Positions 32,944 to 42,300 of a DNA stretch of 64,000 bases are shown here, in pieces; position 1 is the stretch's first letter, and each line of letters begins with the position of its first letter. The stretch is taken from positions 1,431,290-1,495,289 of the forward strand of contig NZ_MAQX01000001.1 of the NCBI RefSeq assembly GCF_001682865.1, in the 5' to 3' direction. Below the pieces are notes generated by a model, which did not search any database, had not been told where the DNA came from, and saw nothing but the letters and a program-made list of their open reading frames with translations. The position numbers and the translations under genes are program-made. Origin of the DNA: Bacillus sp. FJAT-26390 (GTDB lineage: Bacteria; Bacillota; Bacilli; Paenibacillales; Paenibacillaceae).

Positions 32944-34218
32944 TTATTTCACCTCTTCGCATAAGATGCTTTGTGCAAAATCTTTAAGATCGATACTGTT
33001 GCCGTCCAATCTTGACCGTTCCGCCGCAAACGCCATGAGATGGCTTTGAATCGATTGGTTGGCCGAGGTAAGGCCCTCGCTCTTGCCGTCATCCCTTACC
33101 AGCTTTAAGAAATCCTTGAGCAAACCCATATCGCCGCCGCCGTGGCCGACATGGCCTCCCCTATCTTCAAATACGATTCGCTCGATCTTGCCGCTGCCGA
33201 AATGAATAATCTCAATTTCATTTTTCTCCATGGCGCCGCGGATTTCGCCTTTCGTCCCCATCAGCTTGATCGTACGGCTGACGTCTCTCGTAAACGCACT
33301 CATCGTAAATGCCGCAGTGACCGAATTAGCGAACTCCAAATTGACAACCTGATGGTCAACGACATCGTTGTCGCAGTGATAGACACATCTGCCGTAAGGG
33401 CCTTCTTCCAGAGCCTTATAACGGGCACTGTAGCTGATGTCATTGCTAATTGCCGATGTAGGCCAATTCGTATCGTCTGTCAAATAAACATTAGGAGCAT
33501 AATAGAGACAGTCATCCGCGGCCGGACATCCGTCCAAGCAGCGCAGCGGCGCCCCTGCCGGCGCTTGATCGGATTTGAAATGCGAGAGTGACCCGAAGGA
33601 GGACACGCGAACGCATTCTGAACCCGCCAGCCAGAGCAGAATGTCCAAATCATGGCAGGACTTCGCTAAAATCATTGGGCTGGACTCCTCTTTCCGGCGC
33701 CAATTCCCCCTGACAAAGCTATGTGCTTGATGCCAATAGCCTACGTTCTCATTGTGCGAAATAGCCATCAGCTTGCCTATTGCGCCGTCATCCAGCAAAC
33801 CTTTTATAGTAGAGAAAAAATTCGTGTACCGCAGCACATGGCAAATCGAGAACACGCGGTTGTATTGAGACGCCATCTCTCCCATTAGCATACATTCCTT
33901 GGCATCGGGAGACATTGGCTTCTCTAGAAGGACATGATAACCTGCCTCAAGCGCCTTCATGGTCGGAATGAAATGCTGCTTGTCTTGCGTGCAGATAAGC
34001 ACGGCATCCGCAAGCTTCGGCAAAGCAAAAAAATCATCCCAGTTATCAAAACACCGGTCATCTGCAATTCCATGCCTCTTTTGGAAGCTGTTCCTGCGTT
34101 CGGCGACCGGCTCGGCAACCGCTACGACCTGCAGCTCATGCGGATGCGAGAGCGCATATTCCAAATAATTGATTCCGCGCAATCCCGCTCCGATTATGGC
34201 AACTGTAACTTTTTTCAT
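32944..34218 (-). CDS. Gfo/Idh/MocA-family sugar dehydrogenase
   Basis: NAD(P)-dependent oxidoreductase of 424 aa. The Rossmann start IIGAGLRGINYLEYAL, the EKPM motif (about 98-101), and the long C-terminal beta-domain with GGGDMGLL fit this family. An unusual insert carries several Cys: CLDGCPAADDC followed after about 40 residues by CVYHCDND. That pattern recalls a structural metal site. It is likely to oxidise a keto- or amino-sugar or a galactose derivative in the operon. It is followed within 3 bases by the DUF4091 start. Confidence 0.85.
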   Translation of the reverse strand: MKKVTVAIIGAGLRGINYLEYALSHPHELQVVAVAEPVAERRNSFQKRHGIADDRCFDNWDDFFALPKLADAVLICTQDKQHFIPTMKALEAGYHVLLEKPMSPDAKECMLMGEMASQYNRVFSICHVLRYTNFFSTIKGLLDDGAIGKLMAISHNENVGYWHQAHSFVRGNWRRKEESSPMILAKSCHDLDILLWLAGSECVRVSSFGSLSHFKSDQAPAGAPLRCLDGCPAADDCLYYAPNVYLTDDTNWPTSAISNDISYSARYKALEEGPYGRCVYHCDNDVVDHQVVNLEFANSVTAAFTMSAFTRDVSRTIKLMGTKGEIRGAMEKNEIEIIHFGSGKIERIVFEDRGGHVGHGGGDMGLLKDFLKLVRDDGKSEGLTSANQSIQSHLMAFAAERSRLDGNSIDLKDFAQSILCEEVK

Positions 34219-34257
34219 AAAACAATCCCTCTCCCCCGCTGCTGCAAACTTTTTCAG

Positions 34258-35148
34258 CTATTCTTTGACGCTTCCTACGGTCATGCCTTTAACAAAATAT
34301 TTTTGCAAGAACGGATACACCAACATAATGGGCAGTGCGCCCATGAAGATTTGCGCCGTCCGCAGCGTTTTCTCGCTCAAGTTATCCATCGCTTTGAGCT
34401 GCTCGATAGACAAGGAAGACATTTGGGCATTGATCGACATAATGAGTGTGGACAGATAGGTTTGAAGCGGGTACTTATCCGGTGAATTCAAGTAAAGAAT
34501 CCCGTCAAACCAAGCATTCCAATGCCCGACAATGGTGAACAATCCGATCGTTGCGATCGACGGAAGCGATACCGGCAAATAAATTTGCCAAAGCACTCGC
34601 AAGTGGCCTGCACCGTCAATCGTAGCCGCCTCGTCCAGCTCTCTCGGAATGGATCTGAAAAAATTCAACATAAGGACCATATTCCATACATTCAAGGCTC
34701 CCGGTAGAATGAGCGCCCAGATCGAATCTATGATGCCTGTATTTTTGACGATAATATAAGTAGGAATTAATCCGCCGCCAAAAAACATCGTAGTCGCAAA
34801 AAACCATACATACGGGGTTCTAAATTTAAACTGGTTATTCGATTTGGATAACGGAAACGCAGTAATGAACACGAGCAGCATATTTACGGCCGTTCCGAGT
34901 ACGACCCGCTTTACGGAAACCCATAACGAACGGAAAAACTCGATTTTTTCTCCCAAATAGACATAGGCATCCGTGGAGAATCCGACAGGCCACAGGCTTA
35001 CATCCCCGGCCATCGCAGCCGTATTGGAGCTAAGTGAAATAGAAAGCAGATGAATAAAAGGGATAATGCCGAGCAAGGTGACAGAGGTTAACAACAACGT
35101 ATTGAGCACGACAAAAAGCTTTCTGCTGATTGATGGTTTGTGTACCAT
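34258..35148 (-). CDS. Carbohydrate ABC transporter permease (LplC/YtcP-like)
   Basis: Six-helix permease of 296 aa of the CUT1 family. The cytoplasmic coupling motif is LDEAATIDGAGHLRVLWQIYLPVSLPS (EAA loop). It pairs with the second permease (15 bases upstream) and the binding protein to import an oligosaccharide. No ATPase gene is in the operon, as usual for Firmicutes sharing an MsmX-type ATPase. Confidence 0.9.
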   Translation of the reverse strand: MVHKPSISRKLFVVLNTLLLTSVTLLGIIPFIHLLSISLSSNTAAMAGDVSLWPVGFSTDAYVYLGEKIEFFRSLWVSVKRVVLGTAVNMLLVFITAFPLSKSNNQFKFRTPYVWFFATTMFFGGGLIPTYIIVKNTGIIDSIWALILPGALNVWNMVLMLNFFRSIPRELDEAATIDGAGHLRVLWQIYLPVSLPSIATIGLFTIVGHWNAWFDGILYLNSPDKYPLQTYLSTLIMSINAQMSSLSIEQLKAMDNLSEKTLRTAQIFMGALPIMLVYPFLQKYFVKGMTVGSVKE

Positions 35149-35162
35149 AGTATGACCTCCGC

Positions 35163-36053
35163 CTAAAATATTCGATAGTTGTTATACTTGTAAGCCGCAT
35201 AGTAGGTGATGGATACCAGTCCTAAGGATAAGACAGATTTAAAGAGACCTATCGCGGATGCGGGTCCGAATTGCTGGCTGAATATGCCTAACCGGTATAC
35301 GAAAGTATCAATAATATCTGCCCCTTCATAAACAGTCGGGTTATACATGATCAGAATTTGTTCGAAGCCTGCATTTAGAATGCCTCCCAAGCTTAAAACG
35401 CCAAGCAAAATAAGAATCGGTGCCATGCCGGGAAGCGTAATATGAATGACCTGCTTCCACCTTCCTGCCCCGTCCACCTCTGCCGCTTCATAGAGCGTTG
35501 CATTAATTCCGACGATGGCAGCAAGCATGACGATCATGTTGTAGCCCATTCCCTTCCAGACGTCTGACCCAATGATGATGCCCCTGAACCAGTCATTGTC
35601 CAGCATGAACATAATCGGTGACGCTCCCGCTGCGGACAACAAGCCATTTATCGGTCCATTTAGAGAAAACAATTCAATAATGACGCCGCCCAGCACGGTC
35701 CATGACAGGAAGAAAGGCAGGAAAATAGCGGACTGAATGAAGCGCGAGAACCATGTCTTCGTGACCTCATTCAGCAATAGCGCAAGAATGAGCGGCACAA
35801 GCAGGAACAGCACCATTTTTATGAGCGAGATCAACAACGTATTCCAAAGCACTTGATTAAAATCCGGTAGATTAAACACGTAACGGAAGTTATCAAGCCC
35901 GACAAAATCAGATTTAAAAAATCCGGACAACGGTTCAAACTGTTGAAAAGCCATGACAAGACCGGCCATTGGACCGTACGCATAAATCAATGTAGCGACA
36001 ACACCGGGCAATAACATCAAATGGAGCAAATATTCTTTTTTCAACGTTCTCAT
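35163..36053 (-). CDS. Carbohydrate ABC transporter permease (LplB/YteP-like)
   Basis: Permease of 296 aa with six helices. The EAA motif reads LYEAAEVDGAGRWKQVIHITLPG, and the N-terminus RTLKKEYLLHLMLLPGVVATLIYAYGPMAGLVMAFQ is typical for LplB/YteP. It forms a heterodimer with the other permease. It lies 90 bases after the solute-binding gene. Confidence 0.9.
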   Translation of the reverse strand: MRTLKKEYLLHLMLLPGVVATLIYAYGPMAGLVMAFQQFEPLSGFFKSDFVGLDNFRYVFNLPDFNQVLWNTLLISLIKMVLFLLVPLILALLLNEVTKTWFSRFIQSAIFLPFFLSWTVLGGVIIELFSLNGPINGLLSAAGASPIMFMLDNDWFRGIIIGSDVWKGMGYNMIVMLAAIVGINATLYEAAEVDGAGRWKQVIHITLPGMAPILILLGVLSLGGILNAGFEQILIMYNPTVYEGADIIDTFVYRLGIFSQQFGPASAIGLFKSVLSLGLVSITYYAAYKYNNYRIF

Positions 36054-36143
36054 AGATGACCCTCCTAACCGGATGCTAAAGGTAAAGCGGGAGGCGTTGT
36101 CGACTGCTCGACTCTTCTCTCCCGCTTTTTTTGGGACAAAGCT

Positions 36144-37862
36144 TTAATTTTTCGGCTGCTTGCTATACCACTCATTAACCTCTTGGGTAATTTGGTCGCC
36201 GCCAAGCGACTTCCAGCTTGCAACGAACTTATCGAATTCATCGATTGGCGCGCCCATGATGATTTTGGTAAAGGATTCTTGCATCAGCTTATCCAGCTGC
36301 GCGCCCTTCTCCACTTGCGTTATGGTAGGAAGGCCATAAAATTCGTTGTTCACAAAAGCTTGGGTTTCTTTAATTTTCCGTGTCGTTCCCCAGCCGCCTT
36401 CTTTGGCCGCACGGCTATAATATTGACCCCAATTGACGCCTTTGGAAGCATTAGCCGTATTCCCTGCAAGATAGTCGGTGCCTGCTTTGAAGACATCGGC
36501 TACGTTCTTATAGTTCTCGTCATCCAGCTCAATCTCAGTCAGCTTGGCATCCATCGTCTTGTTAACTTCTGTATAAATCGTGTCAATCTGAGCCGGATTA
36601 TAAATCCGTGGGTTAAACCAGTTATATACGTAACCATTCTCGGCTTTGTTCTTTTCCAAATATTGCTTATTGCCCATTTCAATGTAGAAATTGATCATTT
36701 TAATCGCCGCTTCCGGATTTTTAAATTTTTTGTTCACGGCGAAGACCTTTCCTGCACGGATCTTTGGTACAAGCGATTTGCCTGGTCCATCAAGACCTGG
36801 AATTTGAACCGCGATCCATTCGGCCTTCGGATCATTGTCCACGTTCAAGTTAAGCGGCCAGTTCGGGTACCACCATTCTCCGAATACCAAGCCTACCCTG
36901 CCTGCCGTAATATCTTCTACTGCCTTATTCTCGTCCTTCAACGCAAACTCTTTGTTTAAAATGCCATTCTGATACCAGCTTTGCAGCTTGCCTAGAACGG
37001 TCTTCACTTCAGGCTGGATTAGTCCGGCCTTTAATTTATCGTCGCCATCCTTCAGCCAAGCGGTCTGGGCATCGCCAATGGAAGGGTATGCACCGAATCC
37101 GTTGAAGAGTCCCCGTACGTCAAAGCCCCAGAAAAACAAAGTCTTCTGCAATGAGATGCCGTAGGTGTCATCCTTGCTATTTTGATCCGGATCATTTTTT
37201 ACGAATGCTTCTGCAACCTTCTCCAGCTCATCGATCGTCTTCGGAGCCTGCAGGTTCAAATGATCGAGCCAGTCCTTCCGAATCCAAAGCAGCTGCGTAG
37301 ATAGGAATGGATCTTCAAAAGCCGGGATCGCTAGCTGCTTGCCATCCGAACTATACGTCTTCATTGCAAACCCGCCATCGGATTCCATATATTTTTTGAG
37401 AGTCGGCGATGCATACTGCTCATAGGCTTCTGAAAGATCAGCCAGCATGTCTTGCTTTTTCAGCTTCTCGAAGTTTTTTGGATCAAGCTCTAAAATATCA
37501 GGCAAATCGCCCGATGCCATGGCAAGTGCAAACTTTTGCTCATATTGGCCGGAAGGAACGGTCCACTTATATTTCACATCGATATTCATCATCTCTTTGA
37601 GATCCTTGAAGTAAGCATTTTGCTCCGGCGTAATTCCTTTTGGCGTTCTTGAATCTTCCGGCGGATTAAAGCCGAGCACTTCAGTAACCGTAACCGGCTC
37701 GGCATATTTGCCGAATGGATCCGGCGCAGCGGCGTCGTTCTTGGCATCCTCTGTGGAAGCCGGCGTATTAGCCTTGTCATTCCCCTGACCAGAGCATGCC
37801 GTAATTGCTGAAAGCGACAGCGTTAACAACAAAATCATTTTTAATTTTTTATCATTTTTCAT
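36144..37862 (-). CDS. Extracellular sugar-binding lipoprotein (LplA-type)
   Basis: Solute-binding protein of 572 aa, CUT1 type. The signal peptide ends with lipobox ITAC (Cys23), followed by a Ser/Asn/Asp-rich linker. It then has the periplasmic-binding fold with PKTIDELEKVAEAFVKNDPDQNSKDDTYGISL, as found in LplA/YtcQ. It captures the glycan outside the membrane. I chose the ATG at 37862, because the signal length is normal; another ATG 33 bases upstream would extend it. The gene has a separate promoter with a cre-like site, although it follows the YesN gene. Confidence 0.88.
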   Translation of the reverse strand: MKNDKKLKMILLLTLSLSAITACSGQGNDKANTPASTEDAKNDAAAPDPFGKYAEPVTVTEVLGFNPPEDSRTPKGITPEQNAYFKDLKEMMNIDVKYKWTVPSGQYEQKFALAMASGDLPDILELDPKNFEKLKKQDMLADLSEAYEQYASPTLKKYMESDGGFAMKTYSSDGKQLAIPAFEDPFLSTQLLWIRKDWLDHLNLQAPKTIDELEKVAEAFVKNDPDQNSKDDTYGISLQKTLFFWGFDVRGLFNGFGAYPSIGDAQTAWLKDGDDKLKAGLIQPEVKTVLGKLQSWYQNGILNKEFALKDENKAVEDITAGRVGLVFGEWWYPNWPLNLNVDNDPKAEWIAVQIPGLDGPGKSLVPKIRAGKVFAVNKKFKNPEAAIKMINFYIEMGNKQYLEKNKAENGYVYNWFNPRIYNPAQIDTIYTEVNKTMDAKLTEIELDDENYKNVADVFKAGTDYLAGNTANASKGVNWGQYYSRAAKEGGWGTTRKIKETQAFVNNEFYGLPTITQVEKGAQLDKLMQESFTKIIMGAPIDEFDKFVASWKSLGGDQITQEVNEWYSKQPKN

Positions 37863-37914
37863 ATCGAACACGTTCCCCCTTTTGATCTTGTTCATGACTT
37901 TGTTCCCTGCATTT

Positions 37915-37944
37915 ATTATAGGCTTCGGGAGAAAACGGTTTCAA
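37915..37944 (-). promoter_or_regulatory. Promoter with cre-like site before the binding-protein gene
   Basis: TTGAAA (37939-37944), 18-base gap, TATAAT (37915-37920) on the minus strand. The -35 box lies inside TGAAACCGTTTTCT (37930-37943), which fits cre at 13 of 14 positions. Catabolite repression by CcpA is thus likely for the uptake genes. Confidence 0.65.
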
Positions 37945-37979
37945 TTTCACTATTTTTACTTTGCTTTCACTTTTTTTAC

Positions 37980-39326
37980 CTATCGTGAGTTTCGGTACTC
38001 TTGAGGGGATAAACCCGTCATTTTTTTAAAAAAGGTCGTGAAATAAGAAGGCGAATCAAAGCCTGTCCTAATCGCAATTTCATTGAGCTTCAAGGTTGTC
38101 GTCATCATCAGGTCAATTGCGACATTCAGCTTCGTGGATTGAATAAACTCGAGCAAATTATGCCCCGTGCTTTTCTTGTAATATCGGGACAGATAAGAGG
38201 GATTAAAATGCACCTCATCCGCAATGGCCGTTAAGGATACATCCCCCGATAAATGCTTATTTACGAATTGGTGGATTTGTTCAATCAGTAATTTCGTGAA
38301 TTCATCCTGCTCCATCCCCCCGCTATTGCACAGCGCAGTTTCATAACCGGAGGACTTTTCCAGATCAACAATGACCATATTTTGCCCGAGCTGAACTCTT
38401 TTCTGAATCATGGCGCGAACGGCTTCCGCTTGCTGATGGATCACGTCCCATTTCCCCATCAAATTTCCTGAAATGCCAAATGAGACAGAAGCGTCCAGCA
38501 CCTCTTCACATTCGTTTTGTACCAGCTCAAGAATACCTTTCATATAAGAAACAAAGCCCTGCCAATCCCGTTCCGCATCGGATCGTTCATTGGCAAAACG
38601 GTTCAATAAATCTTCATCCGGTTGAATAAGCCACGCTAGCACACACCCGTCATAAACGGCTTTCTCGCTTGTTATAGACGATGGCAAATGATTGTCAAAT
38701 ATCCGCTCTACCGATTGCAGCACCTTTAACTGGTGGACATCCAGCCGATCAACCTGTCCAACGACAAACAAGGAAGGACGGTCAAACAAGATGTTAAAAT
38801 CCACCTCCGCATAAAGCGGATCGGTCAATAGCGAATTGATCGGTTCTCCGCTCAGCATGGCTTCCATCAGCTGTTTTTTAAGAAAAGGCTCGGCGATTTG
38901 AAGATGCCTTTGCGCCTTTTCCTGATGAAGCCTTTGGCGTTTCTCATCGTCCAGTTTATGAATAGCTCCCTTCACCGCTTGAAATATCGGCTCCATCCCT
39001 TCCGTTTTCAGAATGTAGTTTTCTACATTTTTGCGAATCGCTTCATACACATAATCAAATTCACTGTATCCCGTGAGAAAAATAATTCGGCATGATGGCC
39101 AATAATAGACCATTTCATCGACTAACTGCAGCCCGTTTTTCTGCGGCATCCGAATATCGCTCACCAATATGTCCAGTTTCATTTTTTTCGCGATCTCAAG
39201 CGCTTCGCTTGCGGAATACGCCTTGCACACATCTAGTTCAAAATCCGGATTTTGCTGAAAAAGCTGCACTAAACCATTTACAATGACCGGCTCGTCATCC
39301 ACGATTAATAATCGGTACATATTCAT
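37980..39326 (-). CDS. YesN-like response regulator with AraC DNA-binding domain
   Basis: Regulator of 448 aa. The receiver is at the start (DDEPVIVNGL, phospho-Asp in DILVSDIRMPQKNG, Thr in FLTGYSEFD). A middle region of unknown fold (about 140-330) follows, then two AraC helix-turn-helix motifs (about 345-445: LTAIADEVHFNPSYLSRYYKKSTGHNLLEF and LNEIAIRTGFDSPSYFTTFFKKMTGLSPQEYR). Paired with the YesM-like kinase by a 4-base overlap, it should activate the downstream import operon. Confidence 0.9.
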   Translation of the reverse strand: MNMYRLLIVDDEPVIVNGLVQLFQQNPDFELDVCKAYSASEALEIAKKMKLDILVSDIRMPQKNGLQLVDEMVYYWPSCRIIFLTGYSEFDYVYEAIRKNVENYILKTEGMEPIFQAVKGAIHKLDDEKRQRLHQEKAQRHLQIAEPFLKKQLMEAMLSGEPINSLLTDPLYAEVDFNILFDRPSLFVVGQVDRLDVHQLKVLQSVERIFDNHLPSSITSEKAVYDGCVLAWLIQPDEDLLNRFANERSDAERDWQGFVSYMKGILELVQNECEEVLDASVSFGISGNLMGKWDVIHQQAEAVRAMIQKRVQLGQNMVIVDLEKSSGYETALCNSGGMEQDEFTKLLIEQIHQFVNKHLSGDVSLTAIADEVHFNPSYLSRYYKKSTGHNLLEFIQSTKLNVAIDLMMTTTLKLNEIAIRTGFDSPSYFTTFFKKMTGLSPQEYRNSR

Positions 39327-41056
39327 TCTCCTTTGTTCCTCAGATGGATAATAAGCTCTACTTTTAAGCCGCCGTATTGGCTTCGAGAGACGAACAAGCC
39401 GCTCCCCGCGCCATATATGAGTTCCAGCCGATTGCTGACATTAATTAATCCCGTCTTTTCAACTTGCTTCGTTTTCACCTCTAGCTGCTCCTGCAGCTGC
39501 TCCATTTTGTCGTCGGTTAACAATTGACCGTTGTCTTCGACGGTGATGCGAACCGTCTCGTCCTCATAGCTAGCGCCGATATAGACAACACCCTGATTCG
39601 TGCCATCTTCAAAAGCATGATCAAACACATTTTCAACGATTGGTTGAATGATGAGCCTAGGCACGTAAACGGTATGCAGCCGATCGGATATGTCCGTATA
39701 TTCATACGAGATCCGATTAGAGAAGCGGATGCATTGGATTTCGCAATAATCAAGCGCATGCTGGAACTCTTTGTCCAAGAGCACTTCATCTGAGCCGCTT
39801 CTTGTAATGTATTGATAGTAGCTTCCAAGCTTCTGAGAGAGCTCCGCCGCGCTGTCCGAATCGCCTACTTTACACATCATATAAATATTAAAGAAGCTGT
39901 TATACAGAAAATGCGGATTGATCTGAGACTGCAGCTGCTTCAGCTCCGAGTGCTGCAGCGCGATTTTTTGCTCGTAATTTTCCTCTATCGAGGTTTTCAA
40001 TCTGTGCGCCATCCGGTTAAAGCTTTGAAATAAATAATGAAATTCATCCTTGGTCTTGGATTCAATGACTAAGTTTAAATTGTCGGTTTCGATCATTCGA
40101 AATGCCTTGCGTAAATTGGATAACGGACGGTGGATCATGACATTTACCGATAAGGAATACAGTACCAGTATGAGAATTGTAATGCCGAACAAGAAGTAAT
40201 ACAACGTATAAAACTGGCTGAGCGGCCTAGTAATTTCATTCTGATTCACATACATAATTAACGACAGATTTAAAGAACTGACAAAATTATGCGTAATAAA
40301 ATAATTAATGCCGTCCACCTTTTTAATACCCGAGACGCTCTCCACATGATCGCTTTGTTCATGAACCAGCTGCTGCTCAATCTTGCTCGCATGCTCGTTT
40401 TGTGACGTGGATAAAATGCTTCCCAGCCCCTCGCTCCCTAGCAAAACCTCGGATTCCTGATACAAGGTGGCAATTTGATTCAGCTCTTCGAGCAGCTTTG
40501 TTTGGGAAATCTCAATGTATGACCAAATATTGTTCAACGACTCAATAAAGAAAATCCGATCGCCGACCCTGTAAAAGGAAGGTTTTTCAGTGCTCTCCAA
40601 TAGCGATGATATGAGCTTATATTCCTCATTCGGAGTATCCGTAACGCCGGTCATGCTCGAAATGGTTTTGCCGACTGACGCAACATAAGTACCTGCGTTA
40701 ACGACGTAATCACTGGCGTTCAGGATTGGATTTAACCGATCCCTCACTTGTTCGATTAATTTGACCTCATCATATTTCGCCAGGCTTCTTCCTCTGAAGC
40801 TTAGCTTCTGTAAATCGTCGCCATTTAGAAACTGCAATTGCTGGTTGCGGATAAAATACATTTCTTTATCCAATTGCTTAGCATAAAACGACGCCCCTGC
40901 AGCGGCTGAATCCAATATCGTATTTTTCGAAAAAGACATCCCTTTGTAATTCACCAAAATGTTCATCGTAATGAGCGGAACAAGAAACACGATAAATACG
41001 ATGACTATTTTCTGGTAAACGAACCACTTTGCTTTGCCGGCAGCCTGCAATTTCAT
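39323..41056 (-). CDS. YesM-like sensor histidine kinase
   Basis: Membrane kinase of 577 aa. Helix one (about 15-37), extracytoplasmic dCache-like sensor (about 40-280), helix two (about 282-304), HAMP, then the His_kinase domain with SQINPHFLYNSFFNIYMM (phospho-His) and an ATPase domain with VENVFDHAFEDG and VTVEDNGQ. Such kinases sense extracellular oligosaccharides. The gene leads the whole carbohydrate cluster and has a cre-like site 62 bases upstream of its start. It is expected to phosphorylate the YesN partner. Confidence 0.9.
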   Translation of the reverse strand: MKLQAAGKAKWFVYQKIVIVFIVFLVPLITMNILVNYKGMSFSKNTILDSAAAGASFYAKQLDKEMYFIRNQQLQFLNGDDLQKLSFRGRSLAKYDEVKLIEQVRDRLNPILNASDYVVNAGTYVASVGKTISSMTGVTDTPNEEYKLISSLLESTEKPSFYRVGDRIFFIESLNNIWSYIEISQTKLLEELNQIATLYQESEVLLGSEGLGSILSTSQNEHASKIEQQLVHEQSDHVESVSGIKKVDGINYFITHNFVSSLNLSLIMYVNQNEITRPLSQFYTLYYFLFGITILILVLYSLSVNVMIHRPLSNLRKAFRMIETDNLNLVIESKTKDEFHYLFQSFNRMAHRLKTSIEENYEQKIALQHSELKQLQSQINPHFLYNSFFNIYMMCKVGDSDSAAELSQKLGSYYQYITRSGSDEVLLDKEFQHALDYCEIQCIRFSNRISYEYTDISDRLHTVYVPRLIIQPIVENVFDHAFEDGTNQGVVYIGASYEDETVRITVEDNGQLLTDDKMEQLQEQLEVKTKQVEKTGLINVSNRLELIYGAGSGLFVSRSQYGGLKVELIIHLRNKGE

Positions 41057-41117
41057 ATGAAACCTCCATCAACATCTTAATTTGACCGAATTTCCCCATT
41101 TAGGTTGATCAGGAGAA

Positions 41118-41131
41118 TGTAAACGCTTACT
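41118..41131. promoter_or_regulatory. cre-like site before the YesM-like kinase gene
   Basis: TGTAAACGCTTACT differs from a perfect cre palindrome at one end position. Its place, 62 bases before the kinase start, suits repression by CcpA. Confidence 0.6.
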
Positions 41132-41293
41132 GTTTAGTTGGAAATACTCTAGTTAGTTTCTTCTAGAAGAAGGGCATCCCCTTTTTTAAGCTTTCATTTT
41201 TGTTTGAAGCATGGAGATATTAATCAAATACCACAGTCAAATCTATTAAACTATGAATATAGTAAATGAACTTATCAAAAGGAGGCGATCGGA

Positions 41294-41419
41294 ATGGGAT
41301 ATTGTAAATGCAATCATAAAGAGAAACAAAAAGATGTAAAAGTCGTGTTTGTGAAGCCTGGTCAAAAAGTTCTTATTATCGGTAAAAAACATCAGCGCTC
41401 ATGTAAACATTATTTCTAA
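41294..41419 (+). CDS. Small Cys/His/Lys-rich protein (41 aa)
   Basis: An ATG at 41294, with AAAAGGAGG about 8 bases upstream, opens 41 codons: MGYCKCNHKEKQ, then a predicted beta-hairpin-like KVVFVKPGQKVLIIGKK and a tail with RSCKHYF. Three Cys and three His suggest metal binding or crosslinking, but I do not recognise a family. The very good ribosome binding site and ordered composition support it. It lies alone between the kinase and a convergent membrane-protein gene. Confidence 0.65.
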   Translation: MGYCKCNHKEKQKDVKVVFVKPGQKVLIIGKKHQRSCKHYF

Positions 41420-41530
41420 TTTCTTAGGGTGCTTGCTCATGCGAGCTCTCCTACATACTTGTATATGCATGATAAGATGAGCTGTATTATTTGTTATAAA
41501 CGCTTTATTACTATAAAAGGTTTATCACAA

Positions 41531-41551
41531 AAAAACCACCCCTAAGGGTGG
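41531..41551 (-). terminator. Terminator of the 214-aa membrane-protein gene
   Basis: CCACCC (41536-41541) pairs with GGGTGG (41546-41551); a run of T follows on the minus strand. Confidence 0.75.
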
Positions 41552-41608
41552 CTAACACTCTGTATGCCTTACGAAGCAACCTCTCATTCTACATTAACTT
41601 AATACCCT

Positions 41609-42253
41609 TTAAGCTCCAAAGCTATTTCCAGATTGCTGGCTAACAGCAGATGAAAGAAGCTTTTTCCCCATTAGCCATACTGCCAATCCTGTTCCCCATA
41701 AAATCAAGGCAGAACCGAGACCAACAATGGACATATACGCAAGAATCTGATGATCCCCAGCGGTCAGCGTTTCAGGAGCGAACAGCCACGTGCCTACCGC
41801 AAGCAAGCAAAGCAAAGAGCCCGTTATGTAATACAGTTTAACTCGAAATAAGGGCGCCAGCGGAAAAAAATGAACGCCAACTATAATGGCAATAAGTATG
41901 GGAATCAGTTCACTGTGATTCATCATATTGCATATGGCAACCGCTATAAAAATGGCGACGCCCTCAGCCGCGAATATGAGGTTAAACGTCTTCTTGTTTG
42001 GTTTGCCGAAGCCGGAATCTGACTTTGAACCTTGATTCGCTAGCTTTTTTGAAGCACGTATAAGTGCTCCTGCTCCAACCAACAAGGAGACGCCAATCGC
42101 CACCGCTATAATCAACAACCATGCCGTTCCCCAGCCTTGCAAGCCCATAACGCCCGTATACGCCCATAACGTGCCGAACAAAGCCATGAAGATAACGCCC
42201 GAAGCCGTCCCTCTTATAGCCGCTCCAGGAACCGTGTTTGATCCATTGCTCAT
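41609..42253 (-). CDS. Hypothetical six-helix membrane protein
   Basis: A 214-aa protein with six hydrophobic stretches (about 15-35, 42-65, 88-108, 115-133, 138-158, 168-190) and a loop rich in Ser/Lys between helices two and three. No family could be named with confidence. It is downstream of nothing and divergent from no partner; the convergent small gene is separated by the terminator. It is likely in the plasma membrane. Confidence 0.65.
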   Translation of the reverse strand: MSNGSNTVPGAAIRGTASGVIFMALFGTLWAYTGVMGLQGWGTAWLLIIAVAIGVSLLVGAGALIRASKKLANQGSKSDSGFGKPNKKTFNLIFAAEGVAIFIAVAICNMMNHSELIPILIAIIVGVHFFPLAPLFRVKLYYITGSLLCLLAVGTWLFAPETLTAGDHQILAYMSIVGLGSALILWGTGLAVWLMGKKLLSSAVSQQSGNSFGA

Positions 42254-42300
42254 TTTAAAATGATTCCCCTTTCATTTCAGCATTTTGATCTTGTTTATTT

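Noticed and set aside
33142-33591. Plus-strand frame of 149 codons inside the dehydrogenase gene
   Set aside because: Antisense shadow of conserved codons, no start signal.
36183-36959. Plus-strand frame of 258 codons inside the sugar-binding protein gene
   Set aside because: Antisense to a well conserved lipoprotein; composition does not resemble a protein family.
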